In this document: piece by piece, positions 11,241 to 22,016 of the stretch | How positions within the stretch are numbered: the stretch's first letter is position 1 | Layout: every line of letters begins with the position of its first letter | Source of the DNA: Amaurobius ferox | Lineage: Eukaryota > Arthropoda > Arachnida > Araneae > Amaurobiidae | NCBI GenBank assembly: GCA_951213105.1 | Contig: OX578145.1 | Location: 8,205,191 to 8,269,190, forward strand | Length of the DNA: 64,000 bases | Direction of reading: 5' to 3' | Notes under the pieces: model-generated | What the model saw: only the letters and a program-made list of their open reading frames with translations | Database searches by the model: none | What the model was told of the DNA's origin: nothing | Made by a program: the position numbers and the translations under genes

Positions 11241-12525
11241 GTGTCAGTTTGTCGAAATTATATTAGGAATAGTCTAGGGACAGTGTCTTACGAAGCCATC
11301 TGTGCAATCCGGGTCGAAATTTTAATTACTTTTTTTTTCTGCACACGCGGCAACCCTGGCGTATTTGTTAATTAACAGAAGCATAATATGGGTCGTTAGT
11401 CGTATTTTTCAGCCTGCCGCTCAATATTGACACGGCCCTAACAAACTTGCAGCTCATCCACGCAGATCTTTCAGGCGTTGCTCCGAGCACACACACTTAC
11501 TTCCATGTACACAGTGTAAAGGAGACGCAGCCATTCGCGCAATAAAATGGAAGTCACGCACGTGCATCACAAATGATGGAGACGGAAACGCAACCCACAG
11601 AAGGTCCGGCATTTTGTTTCTTATCGGAGAGAGCGAGCGAGAGAGAGAGAGAGAGAATTCGTCTGGAAAGGTTCGGTAAACAGGTAAACTGCATGCACTA
11701 CGTGGAGAAAATCATGAAAGATGTACGTAATCTTCGTTGCCTGTCAATGAAGTATCCTCTGGGATCGTGCGTTCTTATTATATGAGAATGAGACTGAATA
11801 TCTGGATAGCTTGGCTTTCTATTCAAATCACAATAAATGTAACAATGAATGTAAACAAAAGTAAGGAGTTAAATCGTTCGAGATAATAGTCTAATGCAGA
11901 TAAGTTCCATTGCATCTAGGGCGAATTGCGCGAAATAAGTATTTATTAAATGGTTCGTTTTCAAGAGTAAAATAAAATACATATAGGATCAGTGCAATGC
12001 AAAATAGATTTTTAACTGGTATTTTTGGTATACCGATATTAACCGGTATACCGATCCGTTTTACAACCGGTAAAAAAAAAATACTTATTACTTCTTCATG
12101 AAGAAGGAACTTTCATTCAAAATAATAAAAAATACATATATTACATATAACGGCATCTTGTTGTGTCCAATGAGAACAGATGGGACGTTATTAACACCAG
12201 CGACACCTAGAAATAACTCTCAAACCATTAGGGTGTTTTCCAGCTTTCCATAGACCTCCTTCTCTCTAACCGTGGTCAATACGAACAAGACACAATGCAC
12301 GAGTTTTTACTAGGTATTTAGCAAAGACACCCAACAGATATGATAAAACAGCAATGAAGTATGCAATTCATTCACAAACAAGAATATCGTGTTCTCAAAA
12401 CACTGACAATTCATAGTTTATTTTTAATTTTATTGAGTCACTTCGTTCTCTGAATAATGGGCCTCCTTATATACCCTCTGTGGAAACATCCAGGTAACTC
12501 GGGAAAATTCCGATCAATGACTTTA
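11241..12525. other. Unassigned DNA with a GA microsatellite
   Basis: (GA)n occurs at about 11625-11656. 11705-11815 is a diverged copy of 2840-2945. Around 12015-12075 there are inverted GGTATACCG motifs, possibly part of another DNA element, with no ends resolved. No gene seen. Confidence 0.4.
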
Positions 12526-12529
12526 GTTT

Positions 12530-12845
12530 GCAAACTAGCGCATTTTAGAACGTCGCCCACTCGCCAAAGTTTAAATAAAAAAATTAAATATCGTAGAGCG
12601 GTTTATCTAAAGGGTATTAGGGGGTTGATTTTATCTGTTATTTTCACCATAAAAAATGACGTATAAACATTACGTATAAACATATAAATTACGTATAAAC
12701 ATTAATTTAAGCTTATTTAGTCTTATATAAATTTTTCTAAAAATAACAGAGAGGGCCTAAAACGTGTGCAGATTCGTCGAAAACTCAATTTCAGTTTTCG
12801 ATCCCTTTTGAATACTTTCCATATAGAATGTGTCCACGTATAGTG
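12530..12845 (-). mobile_element. Family B-like element, old remnant
   Basis: It has AAACGTGTGCAGATTCGTCG-AAAACTC and CTTATTTAGTCTTAT blocks in the order seen in B, and ends at a degraded 5' hairpin (ATACTTTCCATATAG). It is strongly diverged. Confidence 0.5.
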
Positions 12846-12849
12846 TAGA

Positions 12850-13569
12850 AAAAGCAATAAGGATCTTGTCCTGAATTATGATTCCTCCACTTTTACTTCT
12901 GACCAGCAACAAAATGGAGGATGGGACTCGAGCTTGGTTTTATTCTTCAAAGAATTCGGGCGTAATACTTATACTCGGGGAGATTGAATGGATTCTCAGC
13001 ATCTAAGTTTGTGGGACCTATTTGCGTGGGCGCGGCCGCAAAACTGGACAGAAAAAAAAAGCTACACACCCCTTGGATTACCTAAAGAAGCAACTATGAG
13101 GAAGGGGTGCATAAAAGAAAGTTCTCTTTTAACGGTTTCGCCTAATTACATGTATTGCTTAAAGAGGTAAGAATTTACAATGACTTTTGAAGCCAAATGA
13201 ATAAAGTACTTGCACTGCCAGATTTTCAATACAAAAAATTCTACTGTTTTTCAGCTTATTTATCACGTTTTCCTCCTTGCAGCAGGAGTACCTTTACAAT
13301 CTGAAGTACCTCATTAGAAATCAGAAGGTTTCGCGTGTTCTAGGTTTTTACGATTTTCTCCAAGATGTTACGCAAATACGACATAGTTCCCCTTGGAAAA
13401 TCATCTCCCACCTAGCAGTATGACGATACAACTGCGTTTGCACCTCTCCCTCTTTGTAAATCACCCCTCCCTCTTTGTAAATTTAGTTTGATGTAAAAGC
13501 ATAATTCAATTAGAATTTTGAGCAAATATTTTATTTCTGTGCACAATCTTTACTCTAATAAAACTATAC
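12850..13569. other. Unassigned DNA
   Basis: An open frame at 12988-13170 has no recognisable domain. A short direct duplication (TCCCTCTTTGTAAAT, twice) lies at about 13449-13485. Confidence 0.4.
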
Positions 13570-13629
13570 ATAAAAGTGTCACAAAGGACTTTTTCTCCTG
13601 AAGGGATCTTCTATTTTCCCTTTTTCCTT

Positions 13630-13735
13630 TTTTGCCTTGCTGCCCCAACCGGGAATCGAATCCTGGATCTCCGAACTAGCCAGCCGACGCTCTACCGTTG
13701 AGCTACTGGGGCGAAATTGCAAGCTGTTATCGTTG
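13630..13735 (-). mobile_element. tRNA-derived SINE, family D
   Basis: The complement reads GCCCCAGTAGCTCAACGGTA-GAGCG (D arm and A box) and later GGATTCGATTCCCGGTTGGG-GC (B box and acceptor). It has a tRNA-like outline of about 72 nt. The anticodon arm pairs poorly and position 33 is not U, so a working tRNA is unlikely. An upstream leader GATAAC..GCAATTTC is shared with other copies. Confidence 0.7.
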
Positions 13736-13807
13736 AAACAGATTTTGCATTCTCCACCCTCAAATATCAGATGGTCGGGCAACTGACCATCTGACTGACC
13801 ACCTCAA

Positions 13808-13915
13808 GCTATTTGTACCTCAGGTCAGCCTCCTGCTATTTTTACCTCAGGTTAACCTCCTGCTATTTTTACCTCAGGTGAGCCTCCCGCTATTTGTACC
13901 TCAGGTTAGCCTCCT
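13808..13915. repeat. 27-bp minisatellite, four units
   Basis: The units are GCTATTTGTACCTCAGGT plus CAGCCTCCT, repeated four times with few changes. A degenerate fifth unit runs to about 13947. It lies between two SINE-D copies. Confidence 0.8.
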
Positions 13916-14097
13916 GATACTACTATTTTTACCCAGGTTAGTATCCTGCGTGGTCGTTATCCTCAACATTTGAAATCGGAACTCCATCTTCCAGAGTCCA
14001 CTGAATCCGTACGAGTCGTCCTAGGGTCACTTTCAGACCTCCGAAATCTTTACACTCACCTACAGGGTTGATTTGTTCGGGCGCCATCGTAAAGAGC

Positions 14098-14195
14098 CTT
14101 GCTGCCCCAACTGGGAATCGAACCCTGGATCTCCGAACGGGCCAGCCGACGCTCTACCGTTGAGCTACAGAGGGCGAAATTGCTTTTATAGTCGA
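14098..14195 (-). mobile_element. tRNA-derived SINE, family D
   Basis: The complement has GTAGCTCAACGGTAGAGCG and GGGTTCGATTCCCAGTTGGG, followed by GCAGCAAGGCTCTTTACGAT. Same family and orientation as the copy at 13.6 kb. The acceptor 5' strand (CGCCCTCT) no longer pairs with TTGGGGC. Confidence 0.7.
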
Positions 14196-14710
14196 AGTGT
14201 ACTCTGCAACTTTGTTTTCCTCACCCAATCGAAATTCGCTAATTTAGAAAAATGTCGTGTGTTGGATTCCCCCATGTTCTGTTTTACATCTGGCCTCTGC
14301 GCAGGCCGCAACATATGTATGGGCTCCTCTCCGTGATCCCGAGACTCCTGCGGACCGCCGAAGTAGATGATTGTTTGAGAAGGAGGTTGCGGCTTAACGC
14401 AATGAAACTCGTCCCCAAACAATGGAGAGAGCCATCCCGAAAAGAAAATGCATTAGATCTGAGGGAAAAATGACTTCTTCCTGCAAGAAAGAAACGGTCT
14501 GGCGACCAAGCGAGTCCCTCTTCTACCTACGGTTTTCGCGAGATCTCTGTTGGAGTGCCAAAACAATATCATCGCTGACCCTTGTTCTCAAGGAAAGTTG
14601 CCCGTCATGTTTAAATCGTTTGAATTCATTATCGGGTGAAATGATATTTGAAAATCCGATAATATAGCTGGAAAATGGGTTCCAGGAATTTCCTTACAAT
14701 CCCTGTACAG
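14196..14710. other. Unassigned DNA
   Basis: Overlapping short frames on both strands (14252-14473, 14422-14667 plus; 14186-14422 minus) show no family features. A reading with splice sites could not be built. Confidence 0.35.
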
Positions 14711-14885
14711 TGTGTGTGTGTGTGTGTGTGTTGTTGTTGTTGTTGTTGTTGTTGATACCTAGATCGTCCGGCCTACCAGAAAGGATGTGTGTGTAAAGGG
14801 GGTTGTTGTTGTTGTTGTTGTTGAGACCCAGACAGTCCGACCTACCAGGAAAAGGTGTTAGGTAAGGTGTAAAGTGTGTAAAGGG
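14711..14885 (-). mobile_element. Two SINE 3' tails in tandem, with (GT)n and (TTG)n
   Basis: (GT)n at about 14710-14730 is followed by (TTG)n, then GTCCGGCCTACCAGAAAGG, a second (TTG)n at 14803-14822, then GACCCAGACAGTCCGACCTA. The same sequence, ending in (GTT)n GAGACCCAAACCGTCCGACC, is the tail of the tRNA-SINE at 58.8 kb, so both pieces are 3' ends of that family. Confidence 0.65.
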
Positions 14886-15209
14886 GGTGGGGAGGTCATA
14901 CCTTTATCAGTGAAAAAATAACATTAGTTTACTACAAACTAATGCAATTTTTGACAGTACTGTGAAATTCAGTACTGTAACTCCTCATTCGGTCTACCCC
15001 CCTTCCTCATTCCGAGGTGTTATGACAACCTCTTTGTCGTATGCCTTTTCTTTAAAGTTAAGGTTGAATGTGTTTTATCTTACCAAAGTCGGTCACTGCC
15101 TAGGTTGGCCTAGTCATAAAACTCCCAATAATTTTACAGAAGGTGAGGTTTAAGGGGTTAACTCTTTAAAACATTAGATTATTTTTTACTTTTTGTACTA
15201 TTTTGTACT

Positions 15210-15748
15210 TTTATTATGAATACCTGAGATTGATCATTTATTAAAATAATCTGTAGAGCAAATGTGAAAATAGGTGTAAATTTGTCTGAAGTGAAAATTT
15301 GAAATCAAAATTGACTCTAAGACAAGCTTGAGAAAATTATAAATAGAATATTATAAATAAAACAGGTACTAAATAGGTACGATATACCCCTCTTTCCCTG
15401 TTCCATGTACAATATGTTACATATATGTATAAGGTAAGCAATTGAAAAAAGAATTACATGTGGTGAAAGATTGGTGAATATAATCCCCTAAGTACTACAC
15501 CCTACACCAAGATACAATAAGATTAAAATTTATTTTAAGTGTTATAAATCATATGTGTAATACAGGTACTTAAGGTACAAATCCCCTTGTTCCCTGCATA
15601 AGCATACATGATGTAAATGCATGGATAGTGTATAAGGTGGAAAGTTTCAAACAGAAAATATTGTACATGGAGCTAGGCCTTTCTGGCTCCCAAAAATCTT
15701 TTTATATACTATATGAAAATGAATATAATTGAATAAAGTGAAAAGCAT
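15210..15748 (+). repeat. Dispersed repeat F (copy 1)
   Basis: It is collinear with 47697-48180. Shared anchors are ATACCTGAGAT.GATCATT, AATAAAACAGGTACTAAAT, GAATTACATGTG, CCCCTTGTTCCCTGCATAA and GAGCTAGGCCTTTCT. There is no coding frame. It may be the 3' part of a retroelement; the family is not recognised. Confidence 0.6.
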
Positions 15749-16124
15749 TTCCGAAACCATGTACGTTATCAAAGGCCATACCTGCTTCGGTCATGCTGAA
15801 ATTCTATGTTTCTGTGCATAACTGTAAATTGTATTACAGATATTATGCACATGACCCGACGTAGAAGAATGTAGAAAATGGATCAGATATAAATATAAAA
15901 TTAATCAAACAAAATAATTAAATAAACCAGCCTTGTAATATTAATATTATTAGAATGCAATGTAAAGTTTAAAAGATGAAAAATAATAAAAATGAAATAA
16001 CATAAATTGAATGACCACATGTTTTGGAACCATTGGAGTGTAATAGAGACTGACTTAGCTTTGAGCCAACTCAAAATAATTTATAGTTAAGGTTATAGAC
16101 TAAGTGTGCAACTGTCGAAAATGA

Positions 16125-16217
<93 letters not shown>

Positions 16218-17112
16218 CTGCTTTTAACATTTTAAAATAATCCACATGAAAAATAAAATCTGATAATCACTAGAGTGTTTGCTCAAAATGTCTCGGATTA
16301 TATATGGAAAAATTTATTTAAAAATGACTTTCGTCTAACTCAAATTGTGATTCTTTTTTTCTGACATTGCGCGCAGTCAACTCTGAAACTTTTCAATATT
16401 TTTTTCATGTAATTTTGAGAATCATGTACACGTTAGTTTCTATTGAGTGATCTTAAATATTTTCTTGTAGCAAAAATATTTTTAAAAGATTATGTTGTAA
16501 TTTCGCAAATTTTGTGAAAGCTAAATGAACATTTTTTTAATCAAATTTTACAAGAATTTTTTTTTTTTTAAATCGGCATTGTGAGTCCAAATGATCCCAA
16601 TTATAGCGTGTTACCCTTCACTTCGAAGGGCTTAAAAAATCTTTCGATGGATCCCGTACTTGACAATATCTCCCCTCCGGGTGGGGGGTATGACGTGCCC
16701 CCTAAGGGATGCTAATAATATCACGAACAAAAGAAAAAAAATTACCGTGGCTATTTTCCGTAACAATGATTGAAACTATTAGGCCTCGTGATTATTGAGC
16801 TACAAATAAACCCTTTCATGCCTGGCTGTGTCCAATTTTGTCCTATGTGGTCATGTTAAATCAATATAAAAATTCAAATAAATTTCGAAATTTTCGCTCG
16901 AATTAAAAAAAAAAAAATTCCATTTAGTTCTTGATTTTTTGATAACAAAGCCGGACATAAATTTTCGTGAAAATCCATTCATATGTGTGGCCGCTATCCT
17001 GTGCACCACAGACAGACCACAAACAGACCATACAATTATGAGAGACTCCAAACAGTCTCTCGAAGCCATAAAAGGCTGAAACTCGACCATCGGGTACAAC
17101 CTAATTGGGCAA
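15749..17112. other. Unassigned AT-rich DNA with a long (TA)n
   Basis: (TA)n occupies about 16128-16216 (roughly 44 units). GC-rich patches near 16665-16700 (CTCCCCTCCGGGTGGGGGGT) stand out. No gene was identified. The open frame at 16851-17120 (minus) has no known features. Confidence 0.5.
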
Positions 17113-17169
17113 ATTTTCAATTGAAACGGCTATTTTCAATTGAAACGGCTATTTTCAATTGAAAGGGCT
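17113..17169. repeat. 19-bp tandem repeat, three units
   Basis: ATTTTCAATTGAAACGGCT occurs three times in a row; the last unit has GGGCT. Each unit contains the palindrome TTTCAATTGAAA. Confidence 0.85.
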
Positions 17170-17559
17170 ATTTTCGACACTGAGCACCTTGTGTTGTTAA
17201 GTAAAATAAAACTTATTTATTAAAAAAAAAACTTTTTTAATGGTGTTAGTTTTCCGTCTTTAACAGGCGTATATACAAGTCTATATAATAATAGTCAAAA
17301 GTATCTTTGTCTTTCCAAACCCTTCAGAATCTCCCCCGGTAGCCTAGAAGACTTTACATGCTTGGCAGTGTCGACTATCCTATATCGTAGCCGGATTTTC
17401 GATTTCTACCCCGAAGGTGGGGAAAATAGGGGGACAAGAAGGTTTGATATACTCTCCAGAAGATCACCGGTGACCAAGAAGGCTAAAACTTTACACACTT
17501 ATTGTTTAACGGGGACATACTTATAGACCACTGGGCAAAATCTTACTGAGCCAATTTTT

Positions 17560-17967
17560 AATTAAGATTGTTAAACAAAATATTGTTAAGTTGCTATTTA
17601 ATAATTTTCATTTTGTTTAGTAGTAAAAACGGGTCCAGGTGACTTATTTATATATTGTTATTCTCTTTTCTTAAATTTAGTTATCCATGCTCCATTTATT
17701 TAGGTTTTTAATATTCTTCTGTTCCAAATGCATTCTACTTCATAGTTATGTTCCAAATGGCGACAGTTCGTTCTTTTTAGGATTTAGTAATTTAAATTTA
17801 TTTAAATTGGCTAATTTGTGGCTCCGTTTATTCCCCTTTTTTATTCCCGTTGATTTTACTCTAAATTTGTTTTAAATTTGTAGTCTCGATCAAGAATTCG
17901 TTGAGTTATAGCAATTTTTCATTTTCATTCTATTTTTAGCTTTTTAAATATTTCAGTCTTCCATTTT
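17560..17967 (+). repeat. Left arm of an inverted duplication
   Basis: Three blocks lie in order: CGGGTCCAGGTGACTT (near 17630), a 200-bp block from ATTGTTATTC to GCTAATTTGTGG (17655-17825), and GTCAAGAATTCGTTGA-like sequence with TCATTTTCATTCTATTTT (17885-17940). Each recurs as complement to the right at 23738-23800, 21815-22010 and 20431-20519. The right arm is broken by a C element and a Helitron. Confidence 0.7.
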
Positions 17968-19636
17968 TAACACTTTACAACAAAGTTGAAAAGTGTTTAT
18001 GACTTTGTTCATTCTGTCTGTCTGCCCGCCTGTCTGTCTGTCTGTCCGTTAGCACGATAACTGCCGTAAAAATGACTTAATCGAAATTAAATTTTAGTAT
18101 GTTAATAATGACATACTTCTTATTGGTGAGGCAGTGCGCAATTACCTCTGCACAACCTATGTTCTGATTTTTCTATTAGTTCAGACGGTCTGTAGGACCT
18201 ATGGGAATATAATTCAATAATATCACCCAATTAGTTTTGGATTGAACAAAAAATGAAATACATTGAACGCTACGGGACCTAATTTTTCAAATATTTTTTA
18301 AGCAGATTTAAATTTCACAAATTGCTTCGAAAATTTTACGTAATATTCAAATTGTTCCATAAAATATATAAAAAAAAATTCAGCAAAATATATTCAGTAG
18401 TTTTTTAAATAAAATTTAAAATAATAATTACACCTCTTATATGAAGGGATCACGTGACCATGATATGAAAAGATTACGTGACCCACTTCAAAATGATATA
18501 TGGCACCCATCTTGTCTCAAAATCGTGATTTTTAAAGTACTTTTTGATTCATATTGAGTGTTGTATCCATCTTAAAACCGCTTTATTTTTGCTTAAATTC
18601 TATACATCTACATATTGAAACAACGTGATTACAATATATTTGAGTTTAAATGATCATCCAAATTTTATTATTTCTACAACGAAGCCTATTTTTCACTTAT
18701 GTTTTTTTTTTTTTTTTAATGGCCAGGCACTTGACTTTCGTCATTCGCCTTTCGTCAGCGGCCAGAACGTGAACCATTTAGCCGTCCTAAGACGTTGCCC
18801 CAGGCGCACCAGAGGGGGGCGGAACACACTTCGCCCACAACATAAACATCCATGCCTTACGTGGACTCGAACCCACAACGCAGCGGTCGAGCGATTTCTG
18901 TGGAAACGCTCGCCTTAACCACTCGACCACTGCGTCGGCTTTTTTCACTTATGTAAAATGTAAACAACAAAATATGTAGAATAAGTTGTATAAGAATTGC
19001 TGTATTTCTTTAACGCAAAATTATTTAGCTCATGGAGTCTGCATAGCTGATATGAATGAAATATTCATTGATTTTACAGAGAGAAGGACGATTTTTGTCG
19101 ATGTAGTTTTAAGCATAGAGTTTAATTACTTGTAGCTCCATGATCTTAATTTTTAAATAAAATAAATTATTATAGTATTGTGATAAATGAAATGAATGGG
19201 AAAATGTTTATGGATGAAATGCTGCTTTTATAGAGAGAGCTTTTATAGAATCAATTTCAGTTGTTTTCGATGAAGTTTTCAAATATAATAAATTATCTTA
19301 GAAATATGACAACTTTAAAAATATTACCGAAGATTGTATCACATTTTAGCGATGTTTAAACCAGGCAATTTATATTTCAATGCCGTCATTTGAATGAAGT
19401 TCATTTTTTTCGATGAAGGTTTAAGTTTTCAAATATAATAAATTAATATATGTAGTATTGTGATAAGGTTTTAAAATAAGTAATAAGGTAAATAAGGTTT
19501 TAAGATAAGTATTGTGATATAGGTTTTAAAATATTACCGAGGAATGTATTGCATTTTAGAGATGTTGAAATAAAATTGCATTTCAGTTGGAAAGTGTTTC
19601 ATAATCAATGCTTTAAGCATGATTGATCTCTGTTTC
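17968..19636 (+). mobile_element. Family C element with an inserted SINE
   Basis: It is complete from TAACACTTTACAACAAAGTT to the 3' hairpin and GATTGATCTCTGTTT. It contains the (TCTG)n block at about 18015-18050, two CACGTG/ACGTG sites near 18450-18480 and repeated 'ATAATAAATTA.T..TAGTATTGTGAT' modules in the 3' half. A SINE interrupts it at 18703-18940. Confidence 0.85.
18689..18954 (-). mobile_element. tRNA-Ser-like SINE with poly-A tail and 14-bp target duplication
   Basis: TTTTTCACTTATGT at 18689-18702 and 18941-18954 is the duplication. The SINE (18703-18940) is reversed. Its complement starts GCCGACGCAGTGGTCGAGTG-GTTAAGGCG (A box of class II tRNA style), has GTGGGTTCGAGTCCAC as B box, and ends in an A-run (the T-run after 18702). 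Other C copies lack it, giving an empty-site comparison. Poly-A plus duplication indicates LINE-mediated insertion. Confidence 0.85.
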
Positions 19637-19779
19637 AAAATTGCCATTCTCTTTTTTAAAATTTTGAGTTTTTGATTATTTGACTGTAATATTAGTCGTC
19701 TGTAATTAATTCTTTTATCGTTCATCGATAGTTTTATTTGCGATTTGTGGCAGCGATTTTAGTATAATGTGCTTACGCG

Positions 19780-20430
19780 GCTTCGTTGTAGAAATAATCA
19801 AAGTTGGATGATCATTTAAACTCAAATATATTGTAATTGCGTTGTTTCTGTATGTAGATGCGCAGAATTTAAGCAAAAATAAAACGGTTTTAGGACGGAT
19901 ACAACACTAAATATAAATTAAAAAGAACTTTAAAAATCACGATTTTGTCACAAGATGGATGCCATATTATATTTTGAAGTGGGTCACGTGATCTCTTCAT
20001 ATAATGGTCACGTGATCGCTTCATATAAAAGGTTTAATTATTATTTTAATTTTTATTAAAAAAACTACTGAATATATTTTACTGAAGTTTTTTTTATATA
20101 TTTTATGGGATAATTTGAATATTTTCTAAAACTTTTGAAGCAATTTGTGAATTTTAAATCCGCTTAAAGAATGTTTAAAGAATTAGGTCCCATAGGGTTC
20201 AGTGTATTTCATTTTTTCAACCCGGATTCAATACAAAACTAATTGGGTGATATTATTAATTTATATTCCCATAGGTCCCACAGTCCGTCTGAACAACATA
20301 CTAAAATTTCATTTTGATAAAGTCATTTTTACGGCAGTTATCGTGCTAACGGACAGACAGACAGACAGACAGACAGACAGATAGAATGAACAAAGTCATA
20401 AAGACTTTTCAACTTTGTTGTAAAGTGTTA
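19780..20430 (-). mobile_element. Family C element, truncated at its 3' end
   Basis: It runs from CTTCGTTGTAGAAATAATCA to the terminal GTTGTAAAGTGTTA. It includes both GTCACGTGATC sites and a long (CAGA)n at about 20350-20382. It faces the C copy at 17968-19636, so the two make a large imperfect palindrome. Confidence 0.85.
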
Positions 20431-20519
20431 AAAAGCTGAAAATAGAATAAAAATGAAAAATCGCGATAAATCAACGAATTCTTGACCGGGAATAACAAAT
20501 GTAGAATCAAATCAAATGA
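20431..20519 (-). repeat. Inner block of the inverted duplication
   Basis: The complement has TTGTTATTCCCGGTCAAGAA-TTCGTTGAT and TTCATTTTTATTCTATTTTC, matching 17870-17950. It separates two C copies in the same orientation. Confidence 0.65.
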
Positions 20520-21814
20520 AACAAGAAAGATCAATCATGCTTAAAGCATTGATTATGAAACACTTTCCAACTTCAATGCAATTTTATTTAAACATGTCTA
20601 AAATGCAATACATTCCTCGGTAATATTTTAAAACTTATCACAATACTACATTAATTTATTATATTTGAAACCTTAAACCTTCATCGAAAAAAATTAACTT
20701 CATTTAAATGACGGCATTAAAGTATAAATTGCCTGGTTTAAACATCTCTTAAATGTTATACATTCCTCGGTAATAATTTTAGAATTATCATAATACTACG
20801 ATAATTTATTATATTTGAAAACTTCATCGAAAACAACTGAAATCCATTCAAATGACGTCATAAAAAAATAACACGCCTGGCTCTCTCTATAAAAGCAACA
20901 TTTCATTCATAAATAATTCCCCCATTCATGTCATTCATCACAATACTATAACAATTTATTTTATTTAAAAATTAAGACCATTGAGCTGCAAGTAATTAAA
21001 CTATATGCGTAAAACTTCATCGAAAAATATCGTCCTTCTCTTTCTAAAATCAATGAATTCATATCAGCTAAGCAGACTCCATGGACTAAATGATTTTGTG
21101 TTAAAGAATTACAGCGATTCTAATACAACTCATTCTACATATTTTGCTGTTTACATTTTACATAGGTGAAAAATAGGCTTAATAGTAGAAATAATCAAAT
21201 TTGGAAGAGCATTTAAACTGAAATATATTGTCATTGCGTTGTTTCAGTATGTAGATGCACAGAATTTAGGCAAAAATAAAGTAATTTTAGGACGGATACA
21301 ACACTCAATATGAATTAAAAAGAACTTTAAAAATCACGATTTTGACACAAGATGGATGCCATATATCATTTTGAAGTGGGTCATGTGATCGTTTCATATC
21401 ATGGACACGTGATCGCTTAATATAAGAGGTGTTATTATTATTTTAATTTTTATTTAAAAAACAACTGAATATATTTCGCTGAATTTTTTTTTATATATTT
21501 TATGGAACAATTTGAATATTGCCTAAAATTTTCGAAGCAATTTGTGAATTTTAAATCCGCTTAAAAAATGCTTGAAAAATTAGGTCCCATAGGGTTCAAT
21601 GTATTCCATTTTTTCAACCCGGGTTCAATCCAAAACTAATTGGGTGAGATTATTCATTTATATTCCCATAGGTCCTATAGACCGTCTGAACAACATACTA
21701 AAATTTCATTTTGATTAAGTCATTTTTACGGCAGTTATCGTGCTAACGGACAGACAGACAGACAGACAGAATGAACAAAGTCATAAACACTTTTCAACTT
21801 TGTTGTAAAGTGTT
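20520..21814 (-). mobile_element. Family C element, full length
   Basis: It starts AACAAGAAAGATCAATCATG and ends TTGTTGTAAAGTGTTA. It carries TGACGTCA (near 20852), paired CACGTG/CATGTG sites (near 21380-21420) and (CAGA)n. It was inserted between blocks that are adjacent at 17855-17870, which supplies an empty site. Confidence 0.85.
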
Positions 21815-22016
21815 AATAAAAGGGAGAATAAATTGAACCACAAATTAGCCAATTTAAGTAAATTTAAATTTCTAAAACCTAAAAAGAACGAACTAACGCT
21901 CTTTGGAACATAATAACTATGGAATAAAATGCATTTGGAACAGGAGAATATTAAAAACCTAAATAAATGAAACATAGATAACTAAATTTAAGAAAAAAGA
22001 ATAACAATCTTCATAA
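21815..22016 (-). repeat. Right-arm block of the inverted duplication
   Basis: It is the complement of 17655-17855: AACCACAAATTAGCCAATTT, AAAAAGAACGAACT and AATGCATTTGGAACAGGAG all match in reverse order. Confidence 0.75.

Noticed and set aside
13633..13712. Functional tRNA gene
   Set aside because: The anticodon arm pairs poorly, position 33 is not U, and related copies with shared non-tRNA flanks occur elsewhere; it is a SINE.
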